Source: an uncultured Bacteroidota bacterium (GTDB lineage Bacteria > Bacteroidota > Bacteroidia > Flavobacteriales > Flavobacteriaceae). From it: a DNA stretch of 64,000 nt. The notes beneath the pieces were generated by a model. That model made no database searches, had not been told where the DNA came from, and was given only the letters and a program-made list of their open reading frames with translations. Position numbers and translations under genes: made by a program. The stretch is from positions 1 through 64,000 of the forward strand of contig CACIXU010000008.1 in assembly GCA_902590705.1 (NCBI GenBank), in the 5' to 3' direction. Every line of letters begins with the position of its first letter. Position 1 is the stretch's first letter. Of the stretch, positions 10,901 to 18,726 are shown in pieces.

Positions 10901-11405
10901 TATACAATGTGCCTTAAAGTACACAATTGAGGCTTCAAAAAACCCGGGATATACTCAAACAGTTGCCGAGATTCAATTACCTGATAGCTCAGGCGAAGTA
11001 AAAAAAGACTTAAGTTTAGATTGGTCATCTACTTGTATACCAGATGATTTAGTTTGCTTGCTTGATATTAACCCGATTTTATTTGATCTGGACAAGTACT
11101 ACATTAATCCTAAGGCTGCAAAAGAACTTCGAAAAGTTTATGCTGCAATGATAAGGTACCCAGATTTGGAAATTTTTATTGCATCGCACACAGATTCTCG
11201 TGGATCAAATGATTATAATCAAAAGCTTTCGATTAATAGGGCAACTTCAACCAAAAACTGGTTAGTTAGGAGGGGAATTGCATCTGAGCGACTAACAACC
11301 GACGGATTTGGAGAGTTCGAGTTAGAAAACTATTGTGATGACAATGTAGCCTGCCAAGAGGAAGAACACCAATTAAACAGAAGATCAGTATTTAAAATAA
11401 AATAA
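7992..11405 (+). CDS. OmpA-family protein with three SPOR domains, TPR, PD40 repeats and CarboxypepD_reg domain
   Basis: A 1137-aa envelope protein. Domain order: signal peptide; SPOR-like domain around aa 38-110 ('YHVIVASFKSESLAQKEL'); two more SPOR domains near aa 150-235 and 290-375 ('YHILVGSFNNENYANNF') that are identical because the DNA is duplicated; a Glu/Gln-rich linker; TPRs around 517-600; PD40 beta-propeller strands around 715-870 ('KKLYFSSDMPGTFGYSD'); a CarboxypepD_reg-like domain near 920-985; and a C-terminal OmpA peptidoglycan-binding domain from ~1023 ('ASHTDSRGSNDYNQKLS', 'EEEHQLNRRS'). TPR-PD40-OmpA proteins next to PorP/SprF are the usual periplasmic companions of T9SS adhesin modules. 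SPOR domains normally bind glycan strands lacking stem peptides, so this protein may grip peptidoglycan in two ways. Confidence 0.9.
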   Translation: MKLNKIFTLSFNLIVIIFNYGYSYNSFVKESHNLTIQSERYHVIVASFKSESLAQKELVRLNNSGYELAKILYDENGKNFRISIMSFDNRSSAINYSKEINQSGFNDTWIFHNSLNQSSPNPIVKTGVTPPINLQSNSSSKDILPVSQSQYEGDPEYHILVGSFNNENYANNFKESLLSQGYLKAKVIKEGSEKTYNVVLNTFTSKVDADKFIQTLSDTPYRNATIPGYPSKKFSKVIPPRPIPNQSIPSTLESPLKPVAKPSNLKKLSSKLQIKSNSSSKDILPVSQSQYEGDPEYHILVGSFNNENYANNFKESLLSQGYLKAKVIKEGSEKTYNVVLNTFTSKVDADKFIQTLSDTPYRNATIPGYPSKKFSKVIPLRPIPNRSISEQIVLQEPINQNSVKQSEDEQAQIKDQIEEGKVNNVDSEKPITESITEPLILNKPVNISSVEQNKEEQANLIDEIVDERVNNLTFEKSIIEPKMQIPSFDQEQDNIQLEVNDIPTPQKKRNIDKRSEKNIFLAKKDYDKYSYDKAQQKYLEIINTGKDSKEAYEYLANSYFKNSQYEKAVIWYNKLISRYPKEINAEIYYRASLCFKSQGAYEISNTLLEKYLEMSNNLVIKDYYEKNPNYLETIKLESKKFGIELTQISTENSDFGPSFYGDNQLIYSSTLDATGNSDYEWSGEPFLDLFIADIDSLGNLSNTKRLSNEINTEYHESSASVTRDKKKMYFTRNNFINGKIGTDKNKQINLKIYTAESDDGENWRGIKELPFNDDNYSVAHPTLSVDEKKLYFSSDMPGTFGYSDIWYVDIFEDGSFGQPINLGPQVNTEFRESFPYIGENNTLYFSSDGRIGLGGFDIYYTSLDKKGFPIRSSNIGEPVNSKLDDFGFIYKESKDLGYFSSNRKGIWGSKSDEVYKVTRKGCDINLSGIIVDQNTKKPIPNAYVRLINENGEIISDQFVGEDAIYRFDENIQCALKYTIEASKNPGYTQTVAEIQLPDSSGEVKKDLSLDWSSTCIPDDLVCLLDINPILFDLDKYYINPKAAKELRKVYAAMIRYPDLEIFIASHTDSRGSNDYNQKLSINRATSTKNWLVRRGIASERLTTDGFGEFELENYCDDNVACQEEEHQLNRRSVFKIK
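8395..8709 (+). repeat. 315-bp direct repeat, copy 1 (SPOR domain)
   Basis: Base-for-base identical to 8815-9129, spaced exactly 420 bp (140 codons), so frame is kept. Identity ends at 8394/8814 and 8710/9130. It covers one whole SPOR domain plus its Ser-rich lead-in. Confidence 0.97.
8815..9129 (+). repeat. 315-bp direct repeat, copy 2 (SPOR domain)
   Basis: Second copy of 8395-8709 with no mismatch over 315 bp; similarity continues with a few substitutions for about 25 bp downstream. Perfect synonymous-site identity implies a recent duplication or ongoing gene conversion. Confidence 0.97.
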
Positions 11406-11415
11406 ACTAACAATT

Positions 11416-11787
11416 ATGATTATTTACCTTTCACTTATAATTTTTTTTAACACTTTAATATTTCAGGAGCGATTTAAGGTTTTGAAAACTGATGCAGACA
11501 GAGAACTTAAAATTTTTAAAGGTAATGACGGTAAGACATTATTTTTTGAGTTTTGTAATAAAGAACAAATAAATGAATGCCTTCTTGAAGTATTAGTTTT
11601 TGACCTGAGAGGAGTAGTAAGCATCTTGGCTAAATCCCCTAATATGGGAACTACTGAAATTAAAGATAATGGAAAGATTATAAGAACTGAGACAGGATTT
11701 ACCTATTTAATTACTCAAGAAGGGATTTCATCTGAAGCTATTAAAAGTGATGAACTTATAAAAGCAATTAGAGAAATATTCTTCTGA
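11416..11787 (+). CDS. Small hypothetical protein at the end of the adhesin module
   Basis: A 123-aa protein not recognised. It begins with a hydrophobic stretch ('MIIYLSLIIFFNTLIF') that could be a signal peptide or anchor, followed by a small soluble region with two Cys residues ('FCNKEQINECL'). The start lies 10 bp after the OmpA stop, on the same strand, and hairpins follow it, so it is probably the last gene of the adhesin-PorP-OmpA operon. No function can be assigned. Confidence 0.65.
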   Translation: MIIYLSLIIFFNTLIFQERFKVLKTDADRELKIFKGNDGKTLFFEFCNKEQINECLLEVLVFDLRGVVSILAKSPNMGTTEIKDNGKIIRTETGFTYLITQEGISSEAIKSDELIKAIREIFF

Positions 11788-11808
11788 TCGTTTGGTCAAC
11801 AATACAAG

Positions 11809-11827
11809 GCCCTCAAGAAATGAGGGC
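11809..11827 (+). terminator. Hairpin after the adhesin operon
   Basis: GCCCTCA-AGAAA-TGAGGGC is a perfect 7-bp stem with a 5-nt loop, 21 bp past the last stop codon. There is no immediate T-tract, so termination alone is uncertain. Confidence 0.5.
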
Positions 11828-11885
11828 TTGATGACAGATTTTAAAATTTTTATTGAGGCAAAAAGGGTATGAATGATAAAAAAAC

Positions 11886-11915
11886 TCCCAAATCGGATGA
11901 CTTGGGATGTTTTTT
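11886..11915 (+). terminator. Second hairpin with T-tract
   Basis: TCCCAA ... TTGGGA followed by TGTTTTTT, with a run of A upstream, so it could act on either strand. Together with the hairpin at 11809 it separates the adhesin operon from the inositol locus. Confidence 0.55.
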
Positions 11916-11932
11916 CGCTGAAAAAGTCAGCC

Positions 11933-11951
11933 TTAACCATAAATCAATTTA
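11933..11951 (+). repeat. Intergenic 19-mer TTAACCATAAAYCAATTTA, copy A
   Basis: TTAACCATAAATCAATTTA, differing at one base from the copies at 26854 and 27418. It lies just after a hairpin and about 130 bp before the myo-inositol oxygenase start. Confidence 0.6.
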
Positions 11952-12078
11952 TACACAAAAATTGTATATACAAATATAGTTAAATTTTAATTATAAATAT
12001 CACTAGTCTTAATTTTTTGTAAAAAAACTATTGTTATTAAATATATTTTTAATTTTAAATATATTATTTAACCCTTAT

Positions 12079-12942
12079 ATGAAAAATTCTGATCTAAATC
12101 CACTCTCTAGCCTTGAAGACTGGGAGGATGATATTTTAAGAAGATATCCTGATCCTGGGGATATAAAAAAGAAAGATGAGTACAGAAATTATAATGATTC
12201 TGATAGAGATTCTACAGTCAGAGAATTCTATCGTCTAAATCATAAATATCAAACATACGATTTTGTATCTGCCAAGGAAGATGAGTTTTTGGCCTTCAAC
12301 AAAAGGAAAATGTCTATCTGGGATGCATTAGATTATCTCAATACCTTAGTAGACGATAGTGATCCTGATATTGAGCTTGATCAATTGCAACATCTGTTAC
12401 AAACTTCGGAAGCAATACGAAAAGATGGTCACCCTGATTGGTTTGTTCTTACTGGATTATTACACGACCTTGGCAAAGTACTTTGTTTATTTGGAGAACC
12501 ACAATGGGCTGTAGTAGGTGATACTTATCCAGTAGGATGTAGTTTTTCCTCTAAAATTGTATACCCAGAATTTTTTAGTAAAAATCCTGATTTTAGTGAT
12601 GAAAGGTACAATACTAAATATGGAATCTACAGTGAAAACTGTGGATTGCAAAATGTTAAAATGAGCTGGGGTCATGATGAATATTTATACCAAATTCTAA
12701 GAGATTATTTGCCCAAGCCTGCACTTTATATGATTAGATATCACTCTTTTTATGCCCAGCATCGCGAGGGAGCCTATGAACATCTAATGAGTGATGAAGA
12801 TAGGGAATATTTTAAATGGGTTAAGTTATTCAATCCTTATGATTTGTATTCAAAAGCACCTGTTCCACCAGACTCCAAGGCCCTCCGTCCTTATTACGAA
12901 GGCTTGATTTCAAAATATTTGCCTGAAAAATTATTGTTTTAA
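12079..12942 (+). CDS. Myo-inositol oxygenase (MIOX)
   Basis: This non-haem di-iron enzyme cleaves myo-inositol with O2 to D-glucuronate. The tracked ORF starts at a TTG (12031); I prefer the ATG at 12079, giving 287 aa, very close to animal MIOX length (~285). Visible signatures: '[20 protein letters not shown]' (the usual substrate-lid N-terminus), His in 'IRKDGHPDW', the HD pair in 'LLHDLGK', His in '[10 protein letters not shown]', His in 'RYHSFYAQH', and Asp in 'FNPYDLYSK'. These match the known iron ligands, so the enzyme looks intact. An IolG-like dehydrogenase follows 32 bp later and then an SSS transporter, consistent with inositol uptake and oxidation. MIOX is commonest in eukaryotes and patchy in bacteria. 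Confidence 0.93.
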   Translation: MKNSDLNPLSSLEDWEDDILRRYPDPGDIKKKDEYRNYNDSDRDSTVREFYRLNHKYQTYDFVSAKEDEFLAFNKRKMSIWDALDYLNTLVDDSDPDIELDQLQHLLQTSEAIRKDGHPDWFVLTGLLHDLGKVLCLFGEPQWAVVGDTYPVGCSFSSKIVYPEFFSKNPDFSDERYNTKYGIYSENCGLQNVKMSWGHDEYLYQILRDYLPKPALYMIRYHSFYAQHREGAYEHLMSDEDREYFKWVKLFNPYDLYSKAPVPPDSKALRPYYEGLISKYLPEKLLF

Positions 12943-12974
12943 TATATTAAAACAAAAGTACAAATTTTCAAAGT

Positions 12975-13970
12975 ATGTTAAATTTTGGCATAGTGGGCTT
13001 AGGTAGAATTGGAAAAGTTCACCTTTCCAATATTCAACGTCACTGCACTAATGCAAAAGTAATTGCCGCAAGTCCAGTTAAATCAAAGGATAAAGTATTT
13101 TTAAATGAAAATGGAGTGGAGTTCCATTTTGATGATTATGATCAAATGATAAAAGAATCAAAATTAGATGCCATTATTATTGCTTCGCCTACTTCATTTC
13201 ACTACGAACACATTCTTCTTGCTGCAAAAGCAGGCATACATATTTTTTGCGAAAAACCGATTGACTTGAATTATGAAAAAGTTAAAACTATTTCCGAAAT
13301 GGTTGCATCTGCTGGGATCCATTTTATGCTTGGATTTAACAGAAGATTTGATCCCCATATTATGCAACTAAAAAAAGCAATTAAAATGGGTAAGTCTGGA
13401 ACACCAAGAATTATTAAAATTACGAGTCGTGATCCTGAACCTCCTCCAATTAATTTCATAAAAAATTCTGGGGGGTTATTTCTTGATATGTCAATTCACG
13501 ACTTTGATATGGCTAGGTATTTGGTTGAAGATGAAGTAGTTCAAGTAATGGCTAATGGTAAGGTATTTGGAGATTTAGAAATGGAAAAGTATGATGATAT
13601 TGATACCGCAGTAATTACACTAATTTTTAAAAAAGGCTGCATGGTTCAAATAGATAACAGTAGATACAGTTCATATGGATATGACCAAAGAATTGAAGTT
13701 TTCGGAGAAAAAGGAATGGTAGCTACCCAGAACGTTTTAGAGGACAAGATTATGACTGCCGATGAATTTGGTCACCATAAATCTAGAGCGAAATATTTTT
13801 TTATTGAACGTTATTCTGATTCGTATCGAAATGAATTAACAGACTTTGTAAAAAATTTACAAAATAAGAAAGCACCTAGTATAAGTGCTGAGGATGGCTT
13901 AGCATCATTGGCAATTGCAATAGCCGCAAAAAAATCATTAAAGGAAAACAAACCTGTCAACCTTTCTTAA
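12975..13970 (+). CDS. iolG: Gfo/Idh/MocA oxidoreductase, inositol 2-dehydrogenase-like
   Basis: A 331-aa NAD(P)-dependent dehydrogenase. The N-terminal Rossmann domain shows 'FGIVGLGRIGKVHLSNI'; the family's catalytic motif appears as 'HIFCEKPIDL' (EKP); and the C-terminal domain has 'GGLFLDMSIHDFDMARYL', the Asp/His pair typical of IolG. Expected reaction: myo-inositol to scyllo-inosose with NAD+. No later Iol enzymes (IolE, IolD, IolB) are in the window, so it may interconvert inositol isomers or oxidise a related polyol. It lies between MIOX and a sodium symporter in one operon-like run with gaps of 32 and 19 bp. The family is certain; the exact substrate is inferred. Confidence 0.85.
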   Translation: MLNFGIVGLGRIGKVHLSNIQRHCTNAKVIAASPVKSKDKVFLNENGVEFHFDDYDQMIKESKLDAIIIASPTSFHYEHILLAAKAGIHIFCEKPIDLNYEKVKTISEMVASAGIHFMLGFNRRFDPHIMQLKKAIKMGKSGTPRIIKITSRDPEPPPINFIKNSGGLFLDMSIHDFDMARYLVEDEVVQVMANGKVFGDLEMEKYDDIDTAVITLIFKKGCMVQIDNSRYSSYGYDQRIEVFGEKGMVATQNVLEDKIMTADEFGHHKSRAKYFFIERYSDSYRNELTDFVKNLQNKKAPSISAEDGLASLAIAIAAKKSLKENKPVNLS

Positions 13971-13989
13971 ACTTTTTTAAAATTAGCTT

Positions 13990-15576
13990 ATGCAATTATT
14001 TTTGACATTTGCGGCCTATACCTTTTTTGTAGCAGTGTATTCTTGGTATAAGCTGAAAAAGGAAAAGTTGACATCAAAAGAAGGTTACTTTCTTGGCGGA
14101 AGGAGCCTTACAGGTATTGTAATTGCTGGTTCGATGCTTCTTACTAATATTTCAACAGAGCATTTGATTGGAATGAATGGTTCGTCTTATAAAAACGGAT
14201 TTATAATAATAGCATGGGAAGTAACCTCTGCTTTAGCGCTAATTCTTACTGCAGTTTATTTTATTCCAAAATACTTGAAAATGGGATTGACAACTATCCC
14301 ACAATTTTTGGAAAATCGATTTGATGGTTTTACACGCTCTCTAGTTGCCTTTTTTCTAATGATTTCATTTGTGGTTACCCTTCTACCAATAGTATTGTAC
14401 ACGGGAGCAATAAATTTGGAAAGTATTTTTAATATATCTGAACTTTTACATTTACCAAAATCCCAGGCTATGAATTATACTATATGGGCCATTGGTTTAA
14501 TAGGCTCTTTATATGCAATTTTTGGGGGATTAAAAGCTGTAGCTGTATCTGATACTCTTAATGGATACGGTCTTTTGATAGGTGGCTTGGCTATTCCTTT
14601 TCTAGCTCTAGTCAATATTGGAGAAGGAAATGCAATTGATGGTTTAAGTAAGGTTTACCAAAATGCTCCAAATAAATTTAATGTTATTGGAGACAAAGAT
14701 TCTGTGATGCCATTTGAAGTCCTATTTACTGGACTTATAATTAATCAAATATATTTTTGGTGTATGAATCAAATGATAATTCAAAGAGCTCTAGGAGCCA
14801 AAAATCTCGAGGAAGCCCAGAAAGGATTGCTTTTTACTGGATTTCTAAAATTATTAGTGCCTTTAATAATTATATTGCCTGGAGTAATTGGATTCTATTA
14901 TTATGGTGATTTTTTCTACGATAATCAAGACATGATATACCCTGAATTGATTAAAAAAGTTCTACCTAATAGCTTCATTGGAATTTTTGCTGCTATTGTA
15001 ATGGGCGCTGTGTTGAGTACTTTTAATAGTGTTCTTAATAGTGCTGCTACCATATTTAGCATAGATATTTTTAAAAGACATATTAATCCTAATATTAATG
15101 ATTCTCATCTGGTAAAAACGGGTAAAATTACATCTGCTTTTTTGGCTATTTTTGCTATTTGCGTTGCACCTATGGTTGGAAATGCCCCAGATGGATTGTA
15201 TCAATTACTTCAACAACTTAATGGGATTTTCTTTATCCCAATTGCTTCAATTATTTTAGCTGGATTTTTCTTGCCTAAAATTTCTGCGTTAGCTGCTAAG
15301 GTTGCTCTTTTAACTGGTTTGGCATTTTACATTACTTGTACCTTTATATTAAATGTTAACCTCCATTTTGTACATGTCTGGGGAATTGAATTTATTTTAA
15401 ATATGGTTGTAATGATTTTGATTTCTTATAATTTTCCTGATGATAAAGAATTTAAAATCAAAGATTTACAAATTGTTGAAATGAATGGTTGGAAGCATAC
15501 TAAGGCCTTTTCATCATTTCTTTTATTCATGACTTTACTTATATATATACTTCTAGGAAACTTTGATAATTATTAA
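13990..15576 (+). CDS. SSS-family sodium/solute symporter (probable inositol or sugar importer)
   Basis: A 528-aa inner-membrane protein with about 14 hydrophobic segments. The family start is clear ('EGYFLGGRSLTGIVIAGSMLLTNIS'), as are 'EHLIGMNGSSYKNG' and 'GAVLSTFNSVLNSAATIFS', which line the sodium and substrate sites of the SLC5/SGLT-like branch. It begins 19 bp after the IolG-like gene and is followed by a terminator, so it is probably co-transcribed with MIOX and the dehydrogenase. Inositol is a reasonable substrate because SLC5 members include inositol carriers, but sequence alone does not fix it. Confidence 0.88.
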   Translation: MQLFLTFAAYTFFVAVYSWYKLKKEKLTSKEGYFLGGRSLTGIVIAGSMLLTNISTEHLIGMNGSSYKNGFIIIAWEVTSALALILTAVYFIPKYLKMGLTTIPQFLENRFDGFTRSLVAFFLMISFVVTLLPIVLYTGAINLESIFNISELLHLPKSQAMNYTIWAIGLIGSLYAIFGGLKAVAVSDTLNGYGLLIGGLAIPFLALVNIGEGNAIDGLSKVYQNAPNKFNVIGDKDSVMPFEVLFTGLIINQIYFWCMNQMIIQRALGAKNLEEAQKGLLFTGFLKLLVPLIIILPGVIGFYYYGDFFYDNQDMIYPELIKKVLPNSFIGIFAAIVMGAVLSTFNSVLNSAATIFSIDIFKRHINPNINDSHLVKTGKITSAFLAIFAICVAPMVGNAPDGLYQLLQQLNGIFFIPIASIILAGFFLPKISALAAKVALLTGLAFYITCTFILNVNLHFVHVWGIEFILNMVVMILISYNFPDDKEFKIKDLQIVEMNGWKHTKAFSSFLLFMTLLIYILLGNFDNY

Positions 15577-15603
15577 TCAAAGTTACCCTTTGTAGAAAAT
15601 GAT

Positions 15604-15630
15604 GAAACCACATGGCGGTTTCTTTTGTTT
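15604..15630 (+). terminator. Rho-independent terminator after the symporter gene
   Basis: GAAACC-ACATGGC-GGTTTC followed by TTTTGTTT, 28 bp past the stop. It closes the MIOX-IolG-SSS transcription unit. Confidence 0.75.
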
Positions 15631-15756
15631 AGATCTAATAATACATATTTATTCATATTTAAAAACTTGTAAATTATTCTTAAATAGAGTAGTGAGTGAT
15701 AAAAATATTTGAATTAGGGATCTATTTATAAAAGGAAATATACAATTAGATTAACT

Positions 15757-15888
15757 TTAAGAATTGGGATCTTTCTTTTTAACTTTTTTTAAGTAATCAT
15801 CTAGATGGGTTTCCCAGTGCATTCTGTATTCGAAACCAGTTTCAAATTCTTGATTACACTGACTACATTTAATTATTTTCTTACCCAT
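15757..15888 (-). CDS. 43-aa C2H2 zinc-finger mini-protein
   Basis: Not in the ORF track because it is short. The minus strand reads an ATG-started frame of 43 codons ending in TAA. Its core 'CSQCNQEFETGFEYRMHWE' followed by 'THLDD' has spacing C-X2-C-X12-H-X3-H, the classical C2H2 finger, with aromatic/hydrophobic core residues in the usual places. The ends are Lys-rich ('MGKKIIK', 'LKKVKKK'), suggesting nucleic-acid binding. It stands alone, antisense to its neighbours, in a 581-bp gap, next to an array of phased A-tracts. Motif spacing is exact, so I believe it is real; expression and partner are unknown. Confidence 0.7.
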   Translation of the reverse strand: MGKKIIKCSQCNQEFETGFEYRMHWETHLDDYLKKVKKKDPNS

Positions 15889-15965
15889 ATACTATCAAAC
15901 TAATTTAAGAAAATTTGATTAAAAAGTGGGATAATTTTAAATTATTGAAGAATCTAAAAAAGGTT

Positions 15966-16040
15966 AAAAATTTTCAAAAATTTTCAAAAATCGTCAAAAA
16001 ACGTCAAAAAACGTCAAAAAAATTCAAAAATGACCAAAAA
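15966..16040 (+). repeat. Phased A-tract array, 10-bp period (predicted bent DNA)
   Basis: Eight runs of at least five A begin at 15966, 15976, 15986, 15996, 16006, 16016, 16026 and 16036, i.e. exactly every 10 bp. The units read (N3)TCAAAAA, e.g. TTTTCAAAAA twice and ACGTCAAAAA twice. Helically phased A5 tracts are the classic cause of intrinsic DNA curvature. The array lies ~120 bp before the FAD-oxidoreductase start. It fills part of the 581-bp gap together with a terminator and the zinc-finger gene. Confidence 0.9.
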
Positions 16041-16157
16041 AATCACATTTTTTATTAAAACTCAATTTTTTGAGATTACTATTATTTTGTAATTAATTAA
16101 TTTTTAGGACTTAGAATATGTTTTGAAAAAGTAATTGTAGATTTCTTAAATTGTAAT

Positions 16158-17867
16158 ATGCAAAATAAAAATAAATTCCTTTTTTCAAGATCATTTAACA
16201 CTATTAAACCAGTCAAACTATATTTAAGTTTTTTAATTTTTCTATTACAGAGCTGTAATCCAGCTAATCCCAAAAACAACTTTTTTGAAGCTGATGTGGT
16301 TGTCTATGGTGGCACTTCTGCTGCTATAATTGCAGCTGTAGAGGTCAGTCAATCTGGGAAATCGGTGATTTTAGTTTCACCTGATCTTCATTTGGGAGGT
16401 CTTACTTCAGGAGGTTTAGGCTGGACAGATACTGGAAAAAAAGAAGCGATTGGAGGTCTTTCGAGGGATTTTTACCATCGGATATGGCAATACTATAATA
16501 ATGATGAAGCATGGAAATGGCAAAAGAGAGAGGATTATGGAGGTAAAGGCCAAGGGACAAAAGCAGTAGACGGCTCTAAAAGAACAATGTGGATATTTGA
16601 ACCCCATGTTGCGGAAATAGTTTTTGAGGATTACATTAAAGAATTCAATATTAAAACCTTTAGAGATGAATGGCTAAATCGCTTATCAGGAATCCAAAAA
16701 GATAATGGTAAAATAGTTTCATTTACTACCCTCTCAGGAAAAGTATTCAAAGGAAAAGTTTTTATTGATGCTACCTATGAAGGAGATCTGATGGCTAGTG
16801 CGGGAGTAAGTTATCACATAGGCCGAGAGAGTACAAAAACCTATGATGAAAAATGGAATGGAGTTCAAACTGGGGTTTTACATCATCAACATTGGTTTTG
16901 GAAAAATATATCTCCTTATAAAATTCCGGGAGACTCTAATAGTGGACTTCTACCCAAAATTTCTCCAGAGCCTCCCGGTGAATATGGATCTGGTGATAAT
17001 AAAATTCAAGCCTATTGTTTTAGACTTTGCATGACAAACAATTATGAAAACAGAAAGCCATTTCCAAAGCCTAAAAATTACGATCCTTCACAATATGAAT
17101 TGTTACTTAGATCATTGCTTACAGGAAGGAAAGATTTTTTCACAAAATTTGATCCAGTTCCTAATTACAAAACCGATACAAATAATCACGGCCCATTCAG
17201 TTCAGACAATATTGGAATGAATTATGATTATCCTGATGCAAATTACAAGAGGCGTAAAGTCATAATTGAAGAGCATAAAAATTATCAGATGGGACTTTTA
17301 TATTTCGTTGCTAATGATCCCAGAGTTCCCTCAGATATTAGGGAGAAACTTTCCAATTGGGGGTTAGCTAAGGACGAATTTACAGACAATGAAAATTGGC
17401 CCCATCAGATTTATGTTCGTGAAGCTCGGAGAATGTTAGGTACTTACATAACTACAGAGCACGATGTGCTTTTAAAAAGAGAAGTTCCAAAACCTATAGG
17501 AATGGGATCTTATGCCATGGATTCTCATAATGTTCAACGTTATATAAATCCAGAGGGATTTGTTCAGAATGAAGGAGATATAGGTGTAAAACCACCAGCT
17601 CCCTATTCAATTTCTTACGGCTCAATTACCCCCAAAAAAAATCAATGTTCAAATTTACTTGTTCCCGTTTGCCTTTCCAGCAGCCACATTGCTTTTGGAT
17701 CAATTAGAATGGAACCGGTGTTTATGATTTTAGGCCAGTCCGCAGCAGTTGCTGCTTGTATTGCAGTAGATAAAAATATTGCTGTTCAAGATTTAGATTA
17801 TAATTATCTAAAAAATTTACTTTTAGATAAGGGTCAGGTTTTAACTCTTAAACATCTGATTAAATAA
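16158..17867 (+). CDS. FAD-dependent oxidoreductase lipoprotein (FAD_oxidored/PF12831-like)
   Basis: A 569-aa protein with an N-terminal signal ending in a lipobox ('FLIFLLQSCNP'), so probably lipid-anchored. Then comes an FAD Rossmann motif of this family, 'ADVVVYGGTSAAIIAAVEV', with 'LVSPDLHLGGLTSGGLG' and 'DATYEGDLMASAGVSYHIG', and near the C-terminus 'GQSAAVAACIAVD'. This is the FAD_oxidored family found beside polysaccharide- and polyol-degrading genes in Bacteroidota and Planctomycetota; specific reactions are mostly unknown. An extracytoplasmic, FAD-linked oxidation of a sugar or cyclitol is plausible. It heads a second same-strand run (HAD phosphatase, barrel lipoprotein, DUF1080). 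Confidence 0.82.
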   Translation: MQNKNKFLFSRSFNTIKPVKLYLSFLIFLLQSCNPANPKNNFFEADVVVYGGTSAAIIAAVEVSQSGKSVILVSPDLHLGGLTSGGLGWTDTGKKEAIGGLSRDFYHRIWQYYNNDEAWKWQKREDYGGKGQGTKAVDGSKRTMWIFEPHVAEIVFEDYIKEFNIKTFRDEWLNRLSGIQKDNGKIVSFTTLSGKVFKGKVFIDATYEGDLMASAGVSYHIGRESTKTYDEKWNGVQTGVLHHQHWFWKNISPYKIPGDSNSGLLPKISPEPPGEYGSGDNKIQAYCFRLCMTNNYENRKPFPKPKNYDPSQYELLLRSLLTGRKDFFTKFDPVPNYKTDTNNHGPFSSDNIGMNYDYPDANYKRRKVIIEEHKNYQMGLLYFVANDPRVPSDIREKLSNWGLAKDEFTDNENWPHQIYVREARRMLGTYITTEHDVLLKREVPKPIGMGSYAMDSHNVQRYINPEGFVQNEGDIGVKPPAPYSISYGSITPKKNQCSNLLVPVCLSSSHIAFGSIRMEPVFMILGQSAAVAACIAVDKNIAVQDLDYNYLKNLLLDKGQVLTLKHLIK

Positions 17868-17936
17868 TGTTGTGCTGCTAATTTAAATAATTGGGAAATT
17901 TAATTTTTAACTTTATGTAAATGCAATAATTTATAT

Positions 17937-18713
17937 ATGATCAAAGCTTTTTTATTTGACCTAGATGGTGTCTTTTACGTAGATAATCAAATAATTCCTG
18001 GAGTTGATATAACAATTCAGTGGTTAAAACAAAATAAAATTCCTTTCAAGTTTGTCACCAATAATACTACGTTACCTAGAAAGAAATTAGTTGAAAAAAT
18101 GAACAGTATTGGTTTGCTTTTAAAAGAAGATGATTTAATAAGCGCAAACTATGCAGGGACTCTACTTTTAAGTAGGTTAGGCATTAAATCTTGTAAACTT
18201 GTATTAAAAGAGATTGCAAAATTTGATTATCAACATTTTGACACCTCAAACCCTAAACCTGAAGCAATTGTTGTTGGAGATATTGGTCCAAATTGGAACT
18301 ATAATTTGATGAACGATTTGATGAATTTGATTTTAGAGGGAACAAAACTGATTGCATTACATAAGGGGACTTATTTCCAAAGTAAAAAAGGTTTGATAAT
18401 TGACAGTGGGGCTTTTATTGCTGGACTTGAATATTCGACGCAAACAAATGCTATAATTGTTGGTAAGCCTGAAAAAACTTTTTTTGAATTAGCTACTCAG
18501 AATTTTGACTGTAAAGAAGATGAAATTGCTATGGTCGGTGATGATTTGATTAATGATATCCAAGGCGCTCAAAATATGGGGTATACATCTTTTTTGGTTA
18601 AAACTGGTAAATTCAGACCTTCTATATATAGAACTTCTTCTATAAGCCCTGACCATCTTATTAACTCAGTAGCAGAATTACCAAATTACATATCAAGTAA
18701 TAGTTTACTCTAA
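17937..18713 (+). CDS. HAD-superfamily IIA phosphatase (NagD/LHPP-like)
   Basis: A 258-aa cytoplasmic phosphatase with all HAD motifs: motif I 'FLFDLDGVFYVDN' (nucleophile and general-acid Asp), motif II 'FVTNNTT', the type IIA cap, a Lys in 'IIVGKPEKTFF', and motif IV 'MVGDDLINDIQGAQNMG'. The layout and 'GVFYV' start resemble the LHPP-like subgroup more than NagD itself. Substrates in this group are small phosphate esters or N-phosphates. It lies 69 bp after the FAD oxidoreductase and 13 bp before the barrel lipoprotein, so it may remove phosphate from a metabolite of this locus; that role is inferred. Confidence 0.87.
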   Translation: MIKAFLFDLDGVFYVDNQIIPGVDITIQWLKQNKIPFKFVTNNTTLPRKKLVEKMNSIGLLLKEDDLISANYAGTLLLSRLGIKSCKLVLKEIAKFDYQHFDTSNPKPEAIVVGDIGPNWNYNLMNDLMNLILEGTKLIALHKGTYFQSKKGLIIDSGAFIAGLEYSTQTNAIIVGKPEKTFFELATQNFDCKEDEIAMVGDDLINDIQGAQNMGYTSFLVKTGKFRPSIYRTSSISPDHLINSVAELPNYISSNSLL

Positions 18714-18726
18714 ATATATTAAGATA

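Noticed and set aside
12031-12078. N-terminal extension of MIOX from TTG 12031
   Set aside because: Hydrophobic 16 aa not expected for cytosolic MIOX; ATG 12079 gives the family length.
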